64,000 bases of DNA from UBA7672 sp963784415 (GTDB taxonomy: Bacteria > Pseudomonadota > Alphaproteobacteria > Caulobacterales > Hyphomonadaceae), in NCBI GenBank assembly GCA_963784415.1, contig CAWARK010000014.1, positions 124,001 through 188,000 of the forward strand. The letters are read 5' to 3'. Under the pieces are notes generated by a model. It was not told the DNA's origin and searched no databases. It saw only the letters and a list, made by a program, of their open reading frames with translations. Both the position numbers and the translations under genes were made by a program. Below, piece by piece: positions 15,649 to 24,736 of the stretch; the first letter of the stretch is position 1, and the number at the start of each line of letters is the position of its first letter.

Positions 15649-17895
15649 ATGTCCAAAGACAAGACCATGGATCCGTCCGACAATGGCGGAGAGATCATCG
15701 ACGAGCCGATGAACGAGGCGCTGTCGCGGCGCTATCTCGCCTATGCGATGTCGACGATCACTTCGCGGGCGCTGCCCGATGCGCGCGACGGGCTGAAGCC
15801 GGTTCATCGGCGCGTTCTGTATGCGATGAGCCAGCTGGGCTTGAACCCGCAGGGTAGCCACCGGAAATCCGCCAAGGTCGTCGGTGACGTCATCGGCTCC
15901 TATCACCCGCATGGCGACCAGTCCGTCTACGACGCAATGGTGCGCCTGGCGCAGACGTTTGCGATGCGCGCACCGCTGGTCGACGGGCAAGGCAACTTCG
16001 GCAACATCGACGGCGATTCAGCGGCTGCGTTCCGGTACACCGAAGCCAAGCTGACGCCGGCGGCGATGCTGCTGCTGGAAGGGCTGGAAGACGACGCAGT
16101 CGACTACCGCCCGAACTTCGACGAGACGACGCGGGAGCCGGTGGTTCTCGCCTCGGGCTTCCCGAACCTGCTGGTCAACGGATCGTCGGGCATTGCGGTC
16201 GGTATGGCGACGTCGATCCCGCCGCATAACCCGGCCGAGTGTATCGATGCTGCGGTCTACCTGCTCGACCATCCCAAGGCGGGCGTCGATGACCTGATGA
16301 AGATCGTGTCGGGGCCTGACTTCCCGACCGGCGGCGTCATCGTCGAAACCAAGGAAGGCCTGCGCGAGGTCTATGCGACCGGGCGGGGCGGCATTCGTCT
16401 GCAGGCGCGCTGGCGCAAGGAAGACCTCGGGCGCGGCATGTGGCGGGTGATCGTCACCGAGATTCCCTACCAGGTGCAGAAATCGAAACTGATGGAGCGG
16501 TTGGCCGAGCTGATCGAGACCAAGAAGGCGCCGCTGCTCGAAGATGCGATGGATGAATCCACGGAAGACGTTCGCATCGTGCTGACGCCAAAATCGCGCA
16601 CGGTGGAAGCCGATGTGCTGATGGCGAGCCTGTTCCGCATGTGTGAGCTGGAGACGCGCTTCCCGGTCAACATGAACGTGCTGGACCATGGCGTGCCGCG
16701 CGTGATGGGCCTGCGCGACTTGCTGAACGCTTATCTCGACCACCGCCGCGAAGTGATCGTGCGGCGGGCTAAGCACCGTCTGGGCAAGATCGAGCATCGT
16801 CTCGAAATTCTCGACGGCTTCCTGAAAGCCTATCTCAACATCGACGAAGTGATCCGGATCATCCGCTATGAGGACGATCCGAAGGCCGTGATGATGAAGC
16901 GGTTCCGCCTGAGCGAGATTCAGGTCGACGCCATTCTCAACATGCGCCTGCGGGCTTTGCGCAAACTCGAGGAAATCGAGATCAAGCGCGAGCACAAGGA
17001 GCTGTCGGAAGAGAAGTCGAATATCGAGAAGCTGCTTGGATCGACCGACCGCCAGTGGACGGAAGTGAAGCGGCAGCTGAAAGCGGCGCGCGAGGTTTTC
17101 GATCCGGGCAAGGCGCTGGGCAAGCGGCGCTCGAACTTCGACGTCGCCAAGGACATCGACACGGACGCGGCGCTTGAGGCGCTGATCGTCAAGGAACCGG
17201 TGACGGTGGTGCTCTCCAGCATGGGCTGGATCCGCGCGCTGAAGGGTCACAACCAGAAGCTCGAAGACCTGAAGTTCAAGGAAGGCGACGAGCTGGCGAT
17301 GGCATTGGAATGCCAGACGACGGACAAGGTCGTGCTGATGGCGACGGGCGGTCGGGCGTTCACGATTGGCGCGGACAAGCTGCCGGGCGGGCGCGGGCAT
17401 GGCGAGCCGATCAGGCTGAACCTCGAAGTGCCGGAGTCCGAGAAGATCGTCGACATGTTCGTGCCGGAGGACAAGGCGCGGCGCGTGGTGGCCTCGAACA
17501 AGGGCTATGGCTTCATCGTGACGGACGCCGAGCTGATCTCGTCGACGCGCAAGGGCAAGATCGTGCTGAACGTCGGACCGAAGGAAGCGCTGGCGGTGTG
17601 CGTGAAGGTCGAGGGCGACCTGATCGCGTCGATCGGCAAGAACCGGAAGCTGGTGATCTTCAAGGCGGAAGAGTTGCCGGATATGGCGCGCGGCAAGGGC
17701 GTGAAGATCCAGTCCTACGCCGACGGTGGATTGCTCGACCTTACGACGTTCAAACGCGCCGACGGCCTCAGCTGGATCGACACGGCTGGCCGTCAACAAT
17801 CCGCTGACGACTGGAAAGACTGGATCGGCAAGCGCGCACAAGCGGGCAGGCTGGCGCCGCGCGGCTTCAACAAGAACGGCAAGTTCGTCGGCTAA
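15649..17895 (+). CDS. parC: DNA topoisomerase IV subunit A
   Basis: A 748-residue type IIA topoisomerase subunit that decatenates daughter chromosomes with ParE. The breakage-reunion domain is complete: ARDGLKPVHRR, the HPHGD loop (about 86-90), and the catalytic Tyr130 in AAFRYTEAKLT. The coiled-coil tower and C-terminal beta-pinwheel blades follow. The length (about 750) and the absence of a GyrA box QRRGGKG in the C-terminal domain favour ParC over GyrA. The position matching the quinolone-sensitive serine (GyrA Ser83, ParC Ser80) is Gln91. An AGGA ribosome site lies about 8 bases before ATG 15649. Confidence 0.92.
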   Translation: MSKDKTMDPSDNGGEIIDEPMNEALSRRYLAYAMSTITSRALPDARDGLKPVHRRVLYAMSQLGLNPQGSHRKSAKVVGDVIGSYHPHGDQSVYDAMVRLAQTFAMRAPLVDGQGNFGNIDGDSAAAFRYTEAKLTPAAMLLLEGLEDDAVDYRPNFDETTREPVVLASGFPNLLVNGSSGIAVGMATSIPPHNPAECIDAAVYLLDHPKAGVDDLMKIVSGPDFPTGGVIVETKEGLREVYATGRGGIRLQARWRKEDLGRGMWRVIVTEIPYQVQKSKLMERLAELIETKKAPLLEDAMDESTEDVRIVLTPKSRTVEADVLMASLFRMCELETRFPVNMNVLDHGVPRVMGLRDLLNAYLDHRREVIVRRAKHRLGKIEHRLEILDGFLKAYLNIDEVIRIIRYEDDPKAVMMKRFRLSEIQVDAILNMRLRALRKLEEIEIKREHKELSEEKSNIEKLLGSTDRQWTEVKRQLKAAREVFDPGKALGKRRSNFDVAKDIDTDAALEALIVKEPVTVVLSSMGWIRALKGHNQKLEDLKFKEGDELAMALECQTTDKVVLMATGGRAFTIGADKLPGGRGHGEPIRLNLEVPESEKIVDMFVPEDKARRVVASNKGYGFIVTDAELISSTRKGKIVLNVGPKEALAVCVKVEGDLIASIGKNRKLVIFKAEELPDMARGKGVKIQSYADGGLLDLTTFKRADGLSWIDTAGRQQSADDWKDWIGKRAQAGRLAPRGFNKNGKFVG

Positions 17896-17911
17896 GCGCC
17901 AAATGGCAGAA

Positions 17912-17934
17912 CCCCCGCGACGGCGTCGCGAGGG
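17912..17934. terminator. Possible terminator hairpin after parC
   Basis: CGCGAC/GTCGCG with loop GGC, extended by three C-G pairs across one mismatch, lies 17 bp past the parC stop and between convergent genes. There is no clear T-run on either strand, so intrinsic termination is uncertain. Confidence 0.35.
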
Positions 17935-17968
17935 TCCGGCAGTTGCGTGGTGGAGGCCGTTTACGGTC

Positions 17969-18721
17969 TCATCCGCCGACGTGATGGTCCTTTGGTGGGG
18001 TCAGGCGGGGCACGACCATTCCGACATTGTTCCTGTACGTCTCGTAGCGCTCGCCAAACTCGTCCACCAGATCGCGCTCTTCGAGGAAGATGCCGATGAA
18101 GATGTAGGCGGTGCAGGCGATCGCGAAGGCGAGGTGGCCGAGGCTCATCTGCGGCGCCGCCCAGAAGGCGATGATGAAGCCGAGATAGAGCGGATGGCGG
18201 ACCCAGCGGTAGAACAGCGGCGTGGTGAAGTTCGCCGGCTTTTCCTTGATGCCAAGCAGGCGCGTCATACCCTGCGTCAGGCCGAACAGGTGGAAGTGGC
18301 TGATGAGGTAAGTGCTGAGCAGGACGATGGCCCAGCCCGCCCACATCAGCGCCGTGATCGCGCTCGCCATCATAGGGTCGGTGACCGACCACACGATCTG
18401 CGGCAGCGGCCGCCATTGCCAGAGCACAAGAGCGAGCGCGGCGCTGGCGAACAGCACGTAGGTTGAACGCTCGATGTCTTTCGGAACGAGGCGTGTCCAC
18501 ATACGCTTGAAGGCCGGGCGCGCCATCAGGCTGTGCTGCACGGCGAAGACGCCGAGCAGTCCGGCGTTGATCAGCAGGGAGGGGACCAAGGCTTCGACAG
18601 ACCCGGAGTTGATGGTCTTGGGGACGAGGAAATCGCCAACGAAGGCGATGGCGTAGCTGAATACGCCGAGGAATATCACATAGGCGACAAGGCTGTAGGC
18701 GGCGAAGAGGAAGGTCCTCAT
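17969..18721 (-). CDS. mddA: Methanethiol S-methyltransferase-like membrane protein (MddA/NnrU family)
   Basis: A 250-residue integral membrane protein with about five to six hydrophobic helices. It carries the isoprenylcysteine-methyltransferase-like C-terminal core: RHPLYLGFIIAFW (about 176-188), then TAYIFIGIFLEERDL with the conserved EERDL, and GERYETYR. This is the layout of MddA, which methylates methanethiol to dimethyl sulfide using S-adenosylmethionine, and of NnrU relatives. ATG 18721 has AGGAG 8 bases upstream; the longer frame upstream overlaps the AraC gene and is not believed. It is divergent from the AraC regulator. MddA activity is inferred from motif layout only. Confidence 0.7.
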   Translation of the reverse strand: MRTFLFAAYSLVAYVIFLGVFSYAIAFVGDFLVPKTINSGSVEALVPSLLINAGLLGVFAVQHSLMARPAFKRMWTRLVPKDIERSTYVLFASAALALVLWQWRPLPQIVWSVTDPMMASAITALMWAGWAIVLLSTYLISHFHLFGLTQGMTRLLGIKEKPANFTTPLFYRWVRHPLYLGFIIAFWAAPQMSLGHLAFAIACTAYIFIGIFLEERDLVDEFGERYETYRNNVGMVVPRLTPPKDHHVGG

Positions 18722-18856
18722 GGGTGCGGCTCCTGTTTGAGCTTCTGATGAGGCCGAGATAGGATGAACCGGCGTTCCGCGTCTTTGCCGCGCGGCCGGA
18801 AAACTTTGCAGGCTGAGACCTGTTGCAGGCACAGACAGGGTGGGGATCGTCGGCGA

Positions 18857-19825
18857 ATGGATGCGCTGTCTCATGTCTTGAGCGCGGTGAGGGTGACAGG
18901 CGCGATTTATTTCGACGCCGAGTTCTCCGCGCCGTGGGGCGTAGATGTTCCGGAAAGCTCCACGATGGCGCAGAAACTCTCGCCGGGCACCGAACATCTG
19001 GTCAGCTATCATCTCGTCGTTGAAGGCGAACTGACCGCGAAGGTCGATGGCGCTGGCGAGCTTCACCTCAAGCCGGGGCACCTGCTGGTGATGCCGCACG
19101 GCGACCGGCATCTGATGTGGAACGGCGCCAACCCCGAATTCTCCGACACGGGCGATGTGCTCGGCGGCTATCTGGCGGGCGATCTCATCAAGCTGAAGTT
19201 CGGCGGCGGGGGAACACCGACGCGGATCATCTGCGGCTTTTTCGGATGCGATCGGCAGACGCACGATCTTGTGCTCGCGGGCCTGCCGCCTGCGCTGGGA
19301 GTCGATGTGCGTGGCGATAGCACGGGGGCCTGGATCGAGAGCTCGATCCGCCATCTTGTTGGCGAGGCTGGATCGCAAAGGGTCGGCGCGGCGGCGCTCA
19401 TGTCGCGCATGGCCGAGGCGCTTTTCGTCGAGAGCCTGCGGCGGTGGGTTGATGGCTTGCCGGATGGACAGACCGGCTGGCTCGCCGGTGCGCGCGATCC
19501 CGTGGTTGGGCGTGCCCTCACGCTTATCCATCGCGATATCATGCGGACGTGGACGTCGGACGATCTTGCGCGCGAAGCGGCCACCTCGCGTACCGTCCTG
19601 GCCGAACGCTTCCAGCGCATTCTCGGCGAGAGCCCGTCCACCTATCTCGCGCGCACGCGCCTGCAGGCAGCGGCGCGGCTGCTGGAGACGACGCGTAAGC
19701 CCGTGGTGCAGGTGGCGGCCGATGTCGGCTACGAATCGGAAGCGGCGTTCAACCGGGCTTTCAAACGCCAGTTCGGTGAGCCGCCCGCGCGGTTCCGCAG
19801 GAAGCAGCAGGCAGCGAACGCGTAG
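18857..19825 (+). CDS. AraC family transcriptional regulator with cupin sensor
   Basis: A 322-residue regulator. Residues about 10-190 form a cupin-like sensor (LVVEGELTAKVDG and LLVMPHGDRHLM), of the type that often binds small effectors. Residues about 215-318 hold the double helix-turn-helix: LAREAATSRTVLAERFQRI for the first and VVQVAADVGYESEAAFNRAFKR for the second, with the family ending FGEPPARFR. ATG 18857 is chosen as the start of the conserved domain; the frame extends further upstream to 18764. It is divergent from the mddA-like gene, whose promoter it may control, and lies 85 bp before the sugar symporter. Confidence 0.88.
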   Translation: MDALSHVLSAVRVTGAIYFDAEFSAPWGVDVPESSTMAQKLSPGTEHLVSYHLVVEGELTAKVDGAGELHLKPGHLLVMPHGDRHLMWNGANPEFSDTGDVLGGYLAGDLIKLKFGGGGTPTRIICGFFGCDRQTHDLVLAGLPPALGVDVRGDSTGAWIESSIRHLVGEAGSQRVGAAALMSRMAEALFVESLRRWVDGLPDGQTGWLAGARDPVVGRALTLIHRDIMRTWTSDDLAREAATSRTVLAERFQRILGESPSTYLARTRLQAAARLLETTRKPVVQVAADVGYESEAAFNRAFKRQFGEPPARFRRKQQAANA

Positions 19826-19900
19826 AAGAATGCGCAGCCTGCCGTAGAGGCGCCGGTTGTTATTGCGGCGCAGGTTGACCTAGCCTTGCTGAAAAGGCGG

Positions 19901-19913
19901 GGAGGCCATCATC
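19901..19913 (+). promoter_or_regulatory. Shine-Dalgarno GGAGG with likely ATC start codon
   Basis: GGAGG (19901-19905) lies five bases before ATC 19911. The frame is closed upstream by TGA 19890-19892, and the first ATG or GTG comes more than 110 bases later, inside a conserved transmembrane region. ATC at 19911 (or 19908) is therefore the likely initiation codon, unless the base call is wrong. Confidence 0.55.
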
Positions 19914-21329
19914 GCAACTGACTCGCCATCGCTGGGCACGAAGCTGCTTTACGGTTTCGGCTCGGCAGCGTTCGGCATCAAGGATGCCGGGCTGCAGATC
20001 TTCCTGCTTGCCTTCTATAGCCAGATTGTCGGCGTGCCGGCGCCGATGGTGGGGCTGGCGTTGACGATTGCGCTGGTCGCGGACGCGATCATCGATCCGA
20101 TTGTCGGCTACTGGTCGGACAATTTCCGCTCGAAGTGGGGGCGGCGGCACCCGTTCATGTATGCGTCGGCCATTCCGGTCGCGGTGTCGTTCTTCCTGCT
20201 GTGGACGCCGCCCAAGGGGTGGAGCACCGACGCGCTGTTCTGGTACCTGCTGGTGATGGTGCTGGCGGCGCGCACGACGCTCGCGTTTTTCGAGACGCCG
20301 AACGCGGCCTTGGCGCCGGAGCTGACGCGCGACTATGACGAGCGGTCGAAGCTGCAGGGCTGGCGCGGCTTCTTCGGATGGACGGGCGGCAACGCGATGA
20401 CCGTCCTGATGTACTTCTTCGTTTTTCGCGCTTTCACGACTGCGGAAATTCCCAACGGACAGTTCAATCCGGCTGCCTACGTTGTTTACGGCTCGGTCGC
20501 GGCGAGCGTGATGTTCATCGCGATCGTGGTGTCATCTCTGGGCACGCATGGCCAGATTTCGCGGCTGGTGGCGCCGCCGGTGCGGAAGATTTCCCTTGGC
20601 ACCGTGTTCACGGAGATGTTCGAGACGCTGGCGAACAAGTCGATGGGCGCGATCTTCCTGACCGCGATCATCGCCAATACGGCGTTGGGGTTGGGACAAT
20701 CGCTGTCGGTCTACATGTCGGCGTTCTTCTGGCGGCTGTTGCCGGAACAGATTGCGTTGATCACGCTGGTGATCTTCGTATCCGCGACGATCGGCGCGTC
20801 ACTCGCGCCGGTGATGACGAAGCGGTTTGGCAAGAAGCGCGGCGTCATCATCATGGGCGTGCTGGGGCTGGTGACGTTTCCGGTCGCGACGACGCTGAGA
20901 CTCACGGGTGTCCTGACGCCGAGCACTGACGCGGCATTCTGGGCTGTGATGGTGCAAGGGCAGGTCGATGTGATCCTGCTGGTCTGCCAACAGATCCTGC
21001 TGATGTCGATGGTCTCGGATCTTGTCGAGCAGGGCGAGGTCAAGACAGGGCGTAGGTCTGAGGGCGTGTTCTTCGCGGCCAATACGTTCATCATGAAGGT
21101 GACGACGGGCGTCGGGCTGATGGCGGCAACGGTCGTGCTGGGGCTCGCGAATTTCCCGACAGGCGTTGCGCCAGACCAGGTGCCGGACAGCGCGTTGATC
21201 ACGCTGGGGTGGTGGTATGTGCCGGCGATCTGCTTGCTGCGGTTCCTGATGATCCTGTCGATCCTGCCCTACGCGGTGACGCGTGAGAGCCACGCCGAGA
21301 ACCTGCGCAAGCTGGACGGTGCGGCCTGA
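19911..21329 (+). CDS. GPH family sugar/cation symporter (MFS)
   Basis: A 472-residue twelve-helix transporter of the glycoside-pentoside-hexuronide:cation symporter family (MelB type). The N terminus reads LLYGFGSAAFGIKDAG then helix 1, followed by ALVADAIIDPIVGYWSDN, the conserved family block after helix 2, and RHPFMYAS. It probably imports an oligosaccharide or glycoside. No ATG, GTG or TTG occurs between the upstream stop and the middle of helix 1, so the start appears to be ATC behind a good GGAGG. If an ATG at 20034 were used, the protein would lose its first helix. It follows the AraC regulator in the same direction. Confidence 0.8.
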   Translation: MATDSPSLGTKLLYGFGSAAFGIKDAGLQIFLLAFYSQIVGVPAPMVGLALTIALVADAIIDPIVGYWSDNFRSKWGRRHPFMYASAIPVAVSFFLLWTPPKGWSTDALFWYLLVMVLAARTTLAFFETPNAALAPELTRDYDERSKLQGWRGFFGWTGGNAMTVLMYFFVFRAFTTAEIPNGQFNPAAYVVYGSVAASVMFIAIVVSSLGTHGQISRLVAPPVRKISLGTVFTEMFETLANKSMGAIFLTAIIANTALGLGQSLSVYMSAFFWRLLPEQIALITLVIFVSATIGASLAPVMTKRFGKKRGVIIMGVLGLVTFPVATTLRLTGVLTPSTDAAFWAVMVQGQVDVILLVCQQILLMSMVSDLVEQGEVKTGRRSEGVFFAANTFIMKVTTGVGLMAATVVLGLANFPTGVAPDQVPDSALITLGWWYVPAICLLRFLMILSILPYAVTRESHAENLRKLDGAA

Positions 21330-21399
21330 CCTGAGGCCACAGCTGGACATCGGTACTGCGCAGTATCATGGTGCCGCCCGGTCTGGTTGGAGATTTGCG

Positions 21400-22923
21400 A
21401 TGATCCGGGGATTGGTTGCGGTGCTCGGTGTCGTGCTGCTGTCGTGGGCGCCGGTGGCGAGCGCGCAGGTGGCGAAGACGTCTGCCGGGCAGGTGTCGGG
21501 CGCGACCAGCGGCGGCGTGTCGTCGTGGAAGGGCATTCCGTTTGCAGCCCCACCGGTGGGCGATCTGCGCTGGGCGCCGCCTCAACCGGTCAAGGCGTGG
21601 AGTGGCGTGAAGCAGGCGACGGCGGTTGGGCCGGCCTGCCTGCAACCGGAGCGCGGAGATGGCGGTGGCGTGGGCGCACCGACATCGCAGAGCGAGGATT
21701 GCCTGACGTTGAACGTCTATGCACCGGAGGGGGCGAAGGACCTCCCGGTGATGGTGTGGATTCACGGCGGCGCATTCCGGCTCGGCTGGAGCGGCGCGGC
21801 GCTCTATGACGGGACAGAGTTCGCGAAGCAGGGCGTCGTGTTGGTGACCGTGAACTACCGGCTCGGCCTGCTCGGCTTCTTTGCGCATCCGGCAGTGACG
21901 GGCGCGGCGAAGCCTGGCGTGCCGCTGGGCAATTACGGGCTGATGGACCAGGTCGCTGCACTGAAATGGGTGCACGAGAACATCGCTGCGTTCGGAGGCG
22001 ATCCGAAGAACGTCACAGCGTTTGGAGAGTCTGCCGGGGGATCGTCTCTGATATACCTGCTCGCGAATCCCAATGCGAAAGATCTGTTCGAGAAGGCCAT
22101 CGTGGAGTCCGGCGGGGGTATGCAGCGACCGATCGATCTCCAGGCGAACGAGGCTCGCGGCGTGACGTTCGCCGCGAATATCGGGCTCGGCGCCACGACG
22201 GCGTTGGCGGACATGCGGGCGAAGCCTGCGCAGGACTGGATCAAGGCGCAGGGCGCGTTGGAGGGCGGGCTGGGCTTCGGACCGTTCATCGACGGGCGCT
22301 TCGTCACAGAGGCGCCGATGCGGGCGTTCATCGATGGACGCGCACACGACGTGCCGCTGATGATCGGGGCCAATTCCAACGAGGCAAGCGTGCTCACGAC
22401 GCTGGGCGTGCCGAAGGCGGCTCTGGCCATGGCGGTGGGACCGCGCATGGCCGAGTTCCGGAAGCTCTATGGCGAAGGTACTTCGGAAGAGGAATTCTCG
22501 CGGCAGGCCATGGGCGACGTGGTGTTCGTGGCGCCCTCGCGCTGGGTCGCGGGGAAGATGGCGTCGGGTGCGCCGAGTTACCTCTATCATTTCGACTACG
22601 TGGCGGCGGCGCGGCGGAGTTCTGTGCCGGGCGCAGGGCATGGATCGGAAATTCCGTACGTGTTCAAGACGTGGATGCAGACGCCGGTGCTGGCGCGGTT
22701 GATGACACCGGGCGACAAGGCGATCTCGGAGATGATGTCGGCATGCTGGGTGTCGTTCGCGAAGACGGGCCATCCGGCCTGCGGGCCGGCGCCGGTCTGG
22801 CCGGTCTATGACACTGCGACCGATCTGCAGATGGAGTTCAGCCTGAACACGCACGTAGCCAAGCCTTCGCGGGCGGCGGCGTTCGACGTGATCATCGAGC
22901 AGGCGCTGGCAGGCGACCGCTAG
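21400..22923 (+). CDS. Type B carboxylesterase, exported (second copy)
   Basis: A 507-residue carboxylesterase with a Sec signal peptide (cleavage after ASA, near residue 23). It has the canonical family motifs: SEDCLTLNVY, HGGAFRLG oxyanion loop, nucleophile elbow FGESAGGSS (Ser near 210) and HGSEIPYVF with the catalytic histidine. It differs from the 12.8-kb esterase in leader type and elbow sequence, so the two are not a recent duplication. It lies 70 bp after the sugar symporter and may be co-transcribed with it, suggesting release of acyl groups from an imported compound (inference). Its stop overlaps the convergent acetyltransferase stop in the palindrome CTAG. Confidence 0.87.
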   Translation: MIRGLVAVLGVVLLSWAPVASAQVAKTSAGQVSGATSGGVSSWKGIPFAAPPVGDLRWAPPQPVKAWSGVKQATAVGPACLQPERGDGGGVGAPTSQSEDCLTLNVYAPEGAKDLPVMVWIHGGAFRLGWSGAALYDGTEFAKQGVVLVTVNYRLGLLGFFAHPAVTGAAKPGVPLGNYGLMDQVAALKWVHENIAAFGGDPKNVTAFGESAGGSSLIYLLANPNAKDLFEKAIVESGGGMQRPIDLQANEARGVTFAANIGLGATTALADMRAKPAQDWIKAQGALEGGLGFGPFIDGRFVTEAPMRAFIDGRAHDVPLMIGANSNEASVLTTLGVPKAALAMAVGPRMAEFRKLYGEGTSEEEFSRQAMGDVVFVAPSRWVAGKMASGAPSYLYHFDYVAAARRSSVPGAGHGSEIPYVFKTWMQTPVLARLMTPGDKAISEMMSACWVSFAKTGHPACGPAPVWPVYDTATDLQMEFSLNTHVAKPSRAAAFDVIIEQALAGDR

Positions 22924-23423
22924 TCCATCCGCATGAAGACGCGGGTGGAGAGATCAAGGAAGCTCGCTTGCGCTGCTTCCATCGCGGTCATCCACGGCAG
23001 ATAGTCGGCGCGGTCAACGTCGGTGAAGCCCAGGCGGCGATAGAAGGGGGCGTTCCAGGGCGGGTCGCGGAAGGTGGAGAGGTAGACGGCGGGGGCGCCT
23101 TTTGCGCGCGCGGTCTCGGCATAGGCAGTGACGAGCATCGCGCCGATGCCGCGACGTTGATAGGCAGGGTCGACGTCGAGTTCGCGCAGGTAGGCGACTG
23201 CGCCCTGCATCTCGCCCATGACGAAGCCGGCGATGCGGCCATCGATCTCGGCGCTGATCGAGATGCCGGTTTCAATGGACGTGATGTGATCGGCCATGGG
23301 GATGACGGCCATGGTGTCGATGTCGATCAGCTCGCTGTCGCGGAACAGTTCAGCGGCTGCGCGTTCGATTTCCTGCAGACGGAAGATGTCGGCGACGTGT
23401 GTTGCGCGGAGCGTGACTGTCAC
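22920..23423 (-). CDS. GNAT family N-acetyltransferase
   Basis: A 167-residue GNAT protein. The acetyl-CoA loop is LDVDPAYQRRGIGAMLV (about 82-98), preceded by a strand with GFVMGEMQG, and motif B is PFYRRLGF. The substrate is unknown. Its start overlaps the stop of the upstream flavin monooxygenase by 4 bp (23420-23423), so the two are a translationally coupled operon, which suggests acetylation of the oxygenase product or of a related metabolite (inference). Confidence 0.85.
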   Translation of the reverse strand: MTVTLRATHVADIFRLQEIERAAAELFRDSELIDIDTMAVIPMADHITSIETGISISAEIDGRIAGFVMGEMQGAVAYLRELDVDPAYQRRGIGAMLVTAYAETARAKGAPAVYLSTFRDPPWNAPFYRRLGFTDVDRADYLPWMTAMEAAQASFLDLSTRVFMRMD

Positions 23424-24736
23424 GAGGCCATCGATCCCTGCAGGGCGGTGAAGAAGCGGATGCCCATCTCACCCTCCTGCAGCGCCTTGGCGTTTTCGAT
23501 CATGTGCAGCAGCTTGTAGCGCAGGATGCGGAAGTCCTCGTGTTGGTCGGCCATCTTGCGCAGCGTGGCGGCGACGGCGCGGCTCATGGCGAAGTTGGGC
23601 GGACGCTCGCCTTCGGTCTGCGGGTAGACGTAGTCCGAATTGATCGACAGCGACCAGGCGCGGCCGGAGATGTCGCCCGCGACGGGCAGGTATTCGGCGG
23701 CGATGCCGTCGAGCGTCTTGCGGTTGGCAAGGATGGTTTCCAGCGCGTCGGCTTCGCAGGTCGCGACGGTCATGCCCTGTCCGTAGGTGGGGTTTACGCT
23801 GCTCATCGCGTCGCCGATGGGGATCAGCGCCTCGGGCCATTTCGCGGCTTGCCATAGGAGGTGGCGGGTGGCGGTGGGTTTGCGGAAGGTGCGGAGGTCG
23901 CCGACGATTTCGGCGTCCTTGATGCGCTCAAAGACGTCTGGCGCGACTAGGCCCCTGGCGTAGGCCTTGAAGCCTGCGGCATCGCGCGGCGGGGCGTCGC
24001 CGCCGCGGCGGCCGAGGGAGAGAATCCACTGATCATCCTCGATCGGGAGAAGCAGGCCGAATTCGTTGTGTGGCGGGGAGGGCAGGATGAAGAAGCCGAG
24101 CTGTTCGTCGCGCCATGCGTCGGGCTTGGCGAACCGCGCGGTGGTGTAGGCGACGTTGATGCGGATTTCCTCGGTCGGGAATTCGGCATGGCCGTCTACG
24201 ACGAGCTGCTTCACTAGCGGCGCGATGAGGCCGGTCGAGTCGACGACGAGATCGGCGGCGAGATGCGATCCGTCTTCCAGTTCGACGCCGGTGCATTTGC
24301 CGTTGGAGATGGCGAAGCGGCGCACGGGCGTCTCGCTGCGCAGGGTGACGTTGGCAAGCGCAGCGACACGGCGGCGGAGGACGCCCTCATAGGCGGGGCG
24401 CGACAGGCTGGTGACGGCGAAGCCGGCATCGCATGGGTCCATCCAGCCGCCGAAGTCATAGACCTTCACGTCCTTGCCGACGCGCATGGAGACGGCGCCG
24501 GCGGCGATGAAATCCTGGGTGATGCCGGCGAGGAGGCGTTCGAGCGCAAGCTCGCCCGCTTTCAACAGCTGATGGGTGTGGGCGTCTTGTCCGACGCCGA
24601 GGCGGGGCGCGATCCGGTCGGGCAGGCTGTCGCGGTCGATGATCTCGACGGCGGTGAAGTGTTTCGACAGGGCGGCCGCTGCGGCGAGCCCGCCAATGCC
24701 TGCGCCGACGATGATGGCTTTCGAGCCAAGAGCCAT
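23420..24736 (-). CDS. FAD-dependent monooxygenase/epoxidase-like oxidoreductase
   Basis: A 438-residue flavoprotein. It starts with the dinucleotide fold VGAGIGGLAAAAALS (about 10-24) and has the second FAD block IGDAMSSVNPTYGQGM near residue 310. DAHTHQLLKAGE (about 51-62) is typical of a subgroup related to squalene epoxidase-like and polyketide epoxidase flavoproteins rather than UbiH. Residues LVVDSTG (about 165) match the DG-type motif position. It probably uses NAD(P)H and oxygen on a lipophilic substrate that cannot be named. It is the first gene of a two-gene operon with the acetyltransferase. Confidence 0.78.
   Translation of the reverse strand: MALGSKAIIVGAGIGGLAAAAALSKHFTAVEIIDRDSLPDRIAPRLGVGQDAHTHQLLKAGELALERLLAGITQDFIAAGAVSMRVGKDVKVYDFGGWMDPCDAGFAVTSLSRPAYEGVLRRRVAALANVTLRSETPVRRFAISNGKCTGVELEDGSHLAADLVVDSTGLIAPLVKQLVVDGHAEFPTEEIRINVAYTTARFAKPDAWRDEQLGFFILPSPPHNEFGLLLPIEDDQWILSLGRRGGDAPPRDAAGFKAYARGLVAPDVFERIKDAEIVGDLRTFRKPTATRHLLWQAAKWPEALIPIGDAMSSVNPTYGQGMTVATCEADALETILANRKTLDGIAAEYLPVAGDISGRAWSLSINSDYVYPQTEGERPPNFAMSRAVAATLRKMADQHEDFRILRYKLLHMIENAKALQEGEMGIRFFTALQGSMAS

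Noticed and set aside
16018..17841. 607-codon open frame antisense to parC
   Set aside because: Its protein is rich in histidine, arginine and glutamine with no recognisable fold, while the opposite strand encodes a complete ParC.
15649..17895. gyrA instead of parC
   Set aside because: The length near 750 residues and the lack of the GyrA box in the C-terminal domain favour ParC.
18722..19531. Long N-terminal extension of the mddA-like frame
   Set aside because: It would overlap the AraC regulator on the other strand; ATG 18721 has a good AGGAG and begins exactly at the first membrane helix.
12794..22923. Recent duplication of the two carboxylesterase genes
   Set aside because: They differ in leader type, nucleophile elbow (GQSGGG versus GESAGG) and length, so they are ancient relatives rather than a fresh copy.
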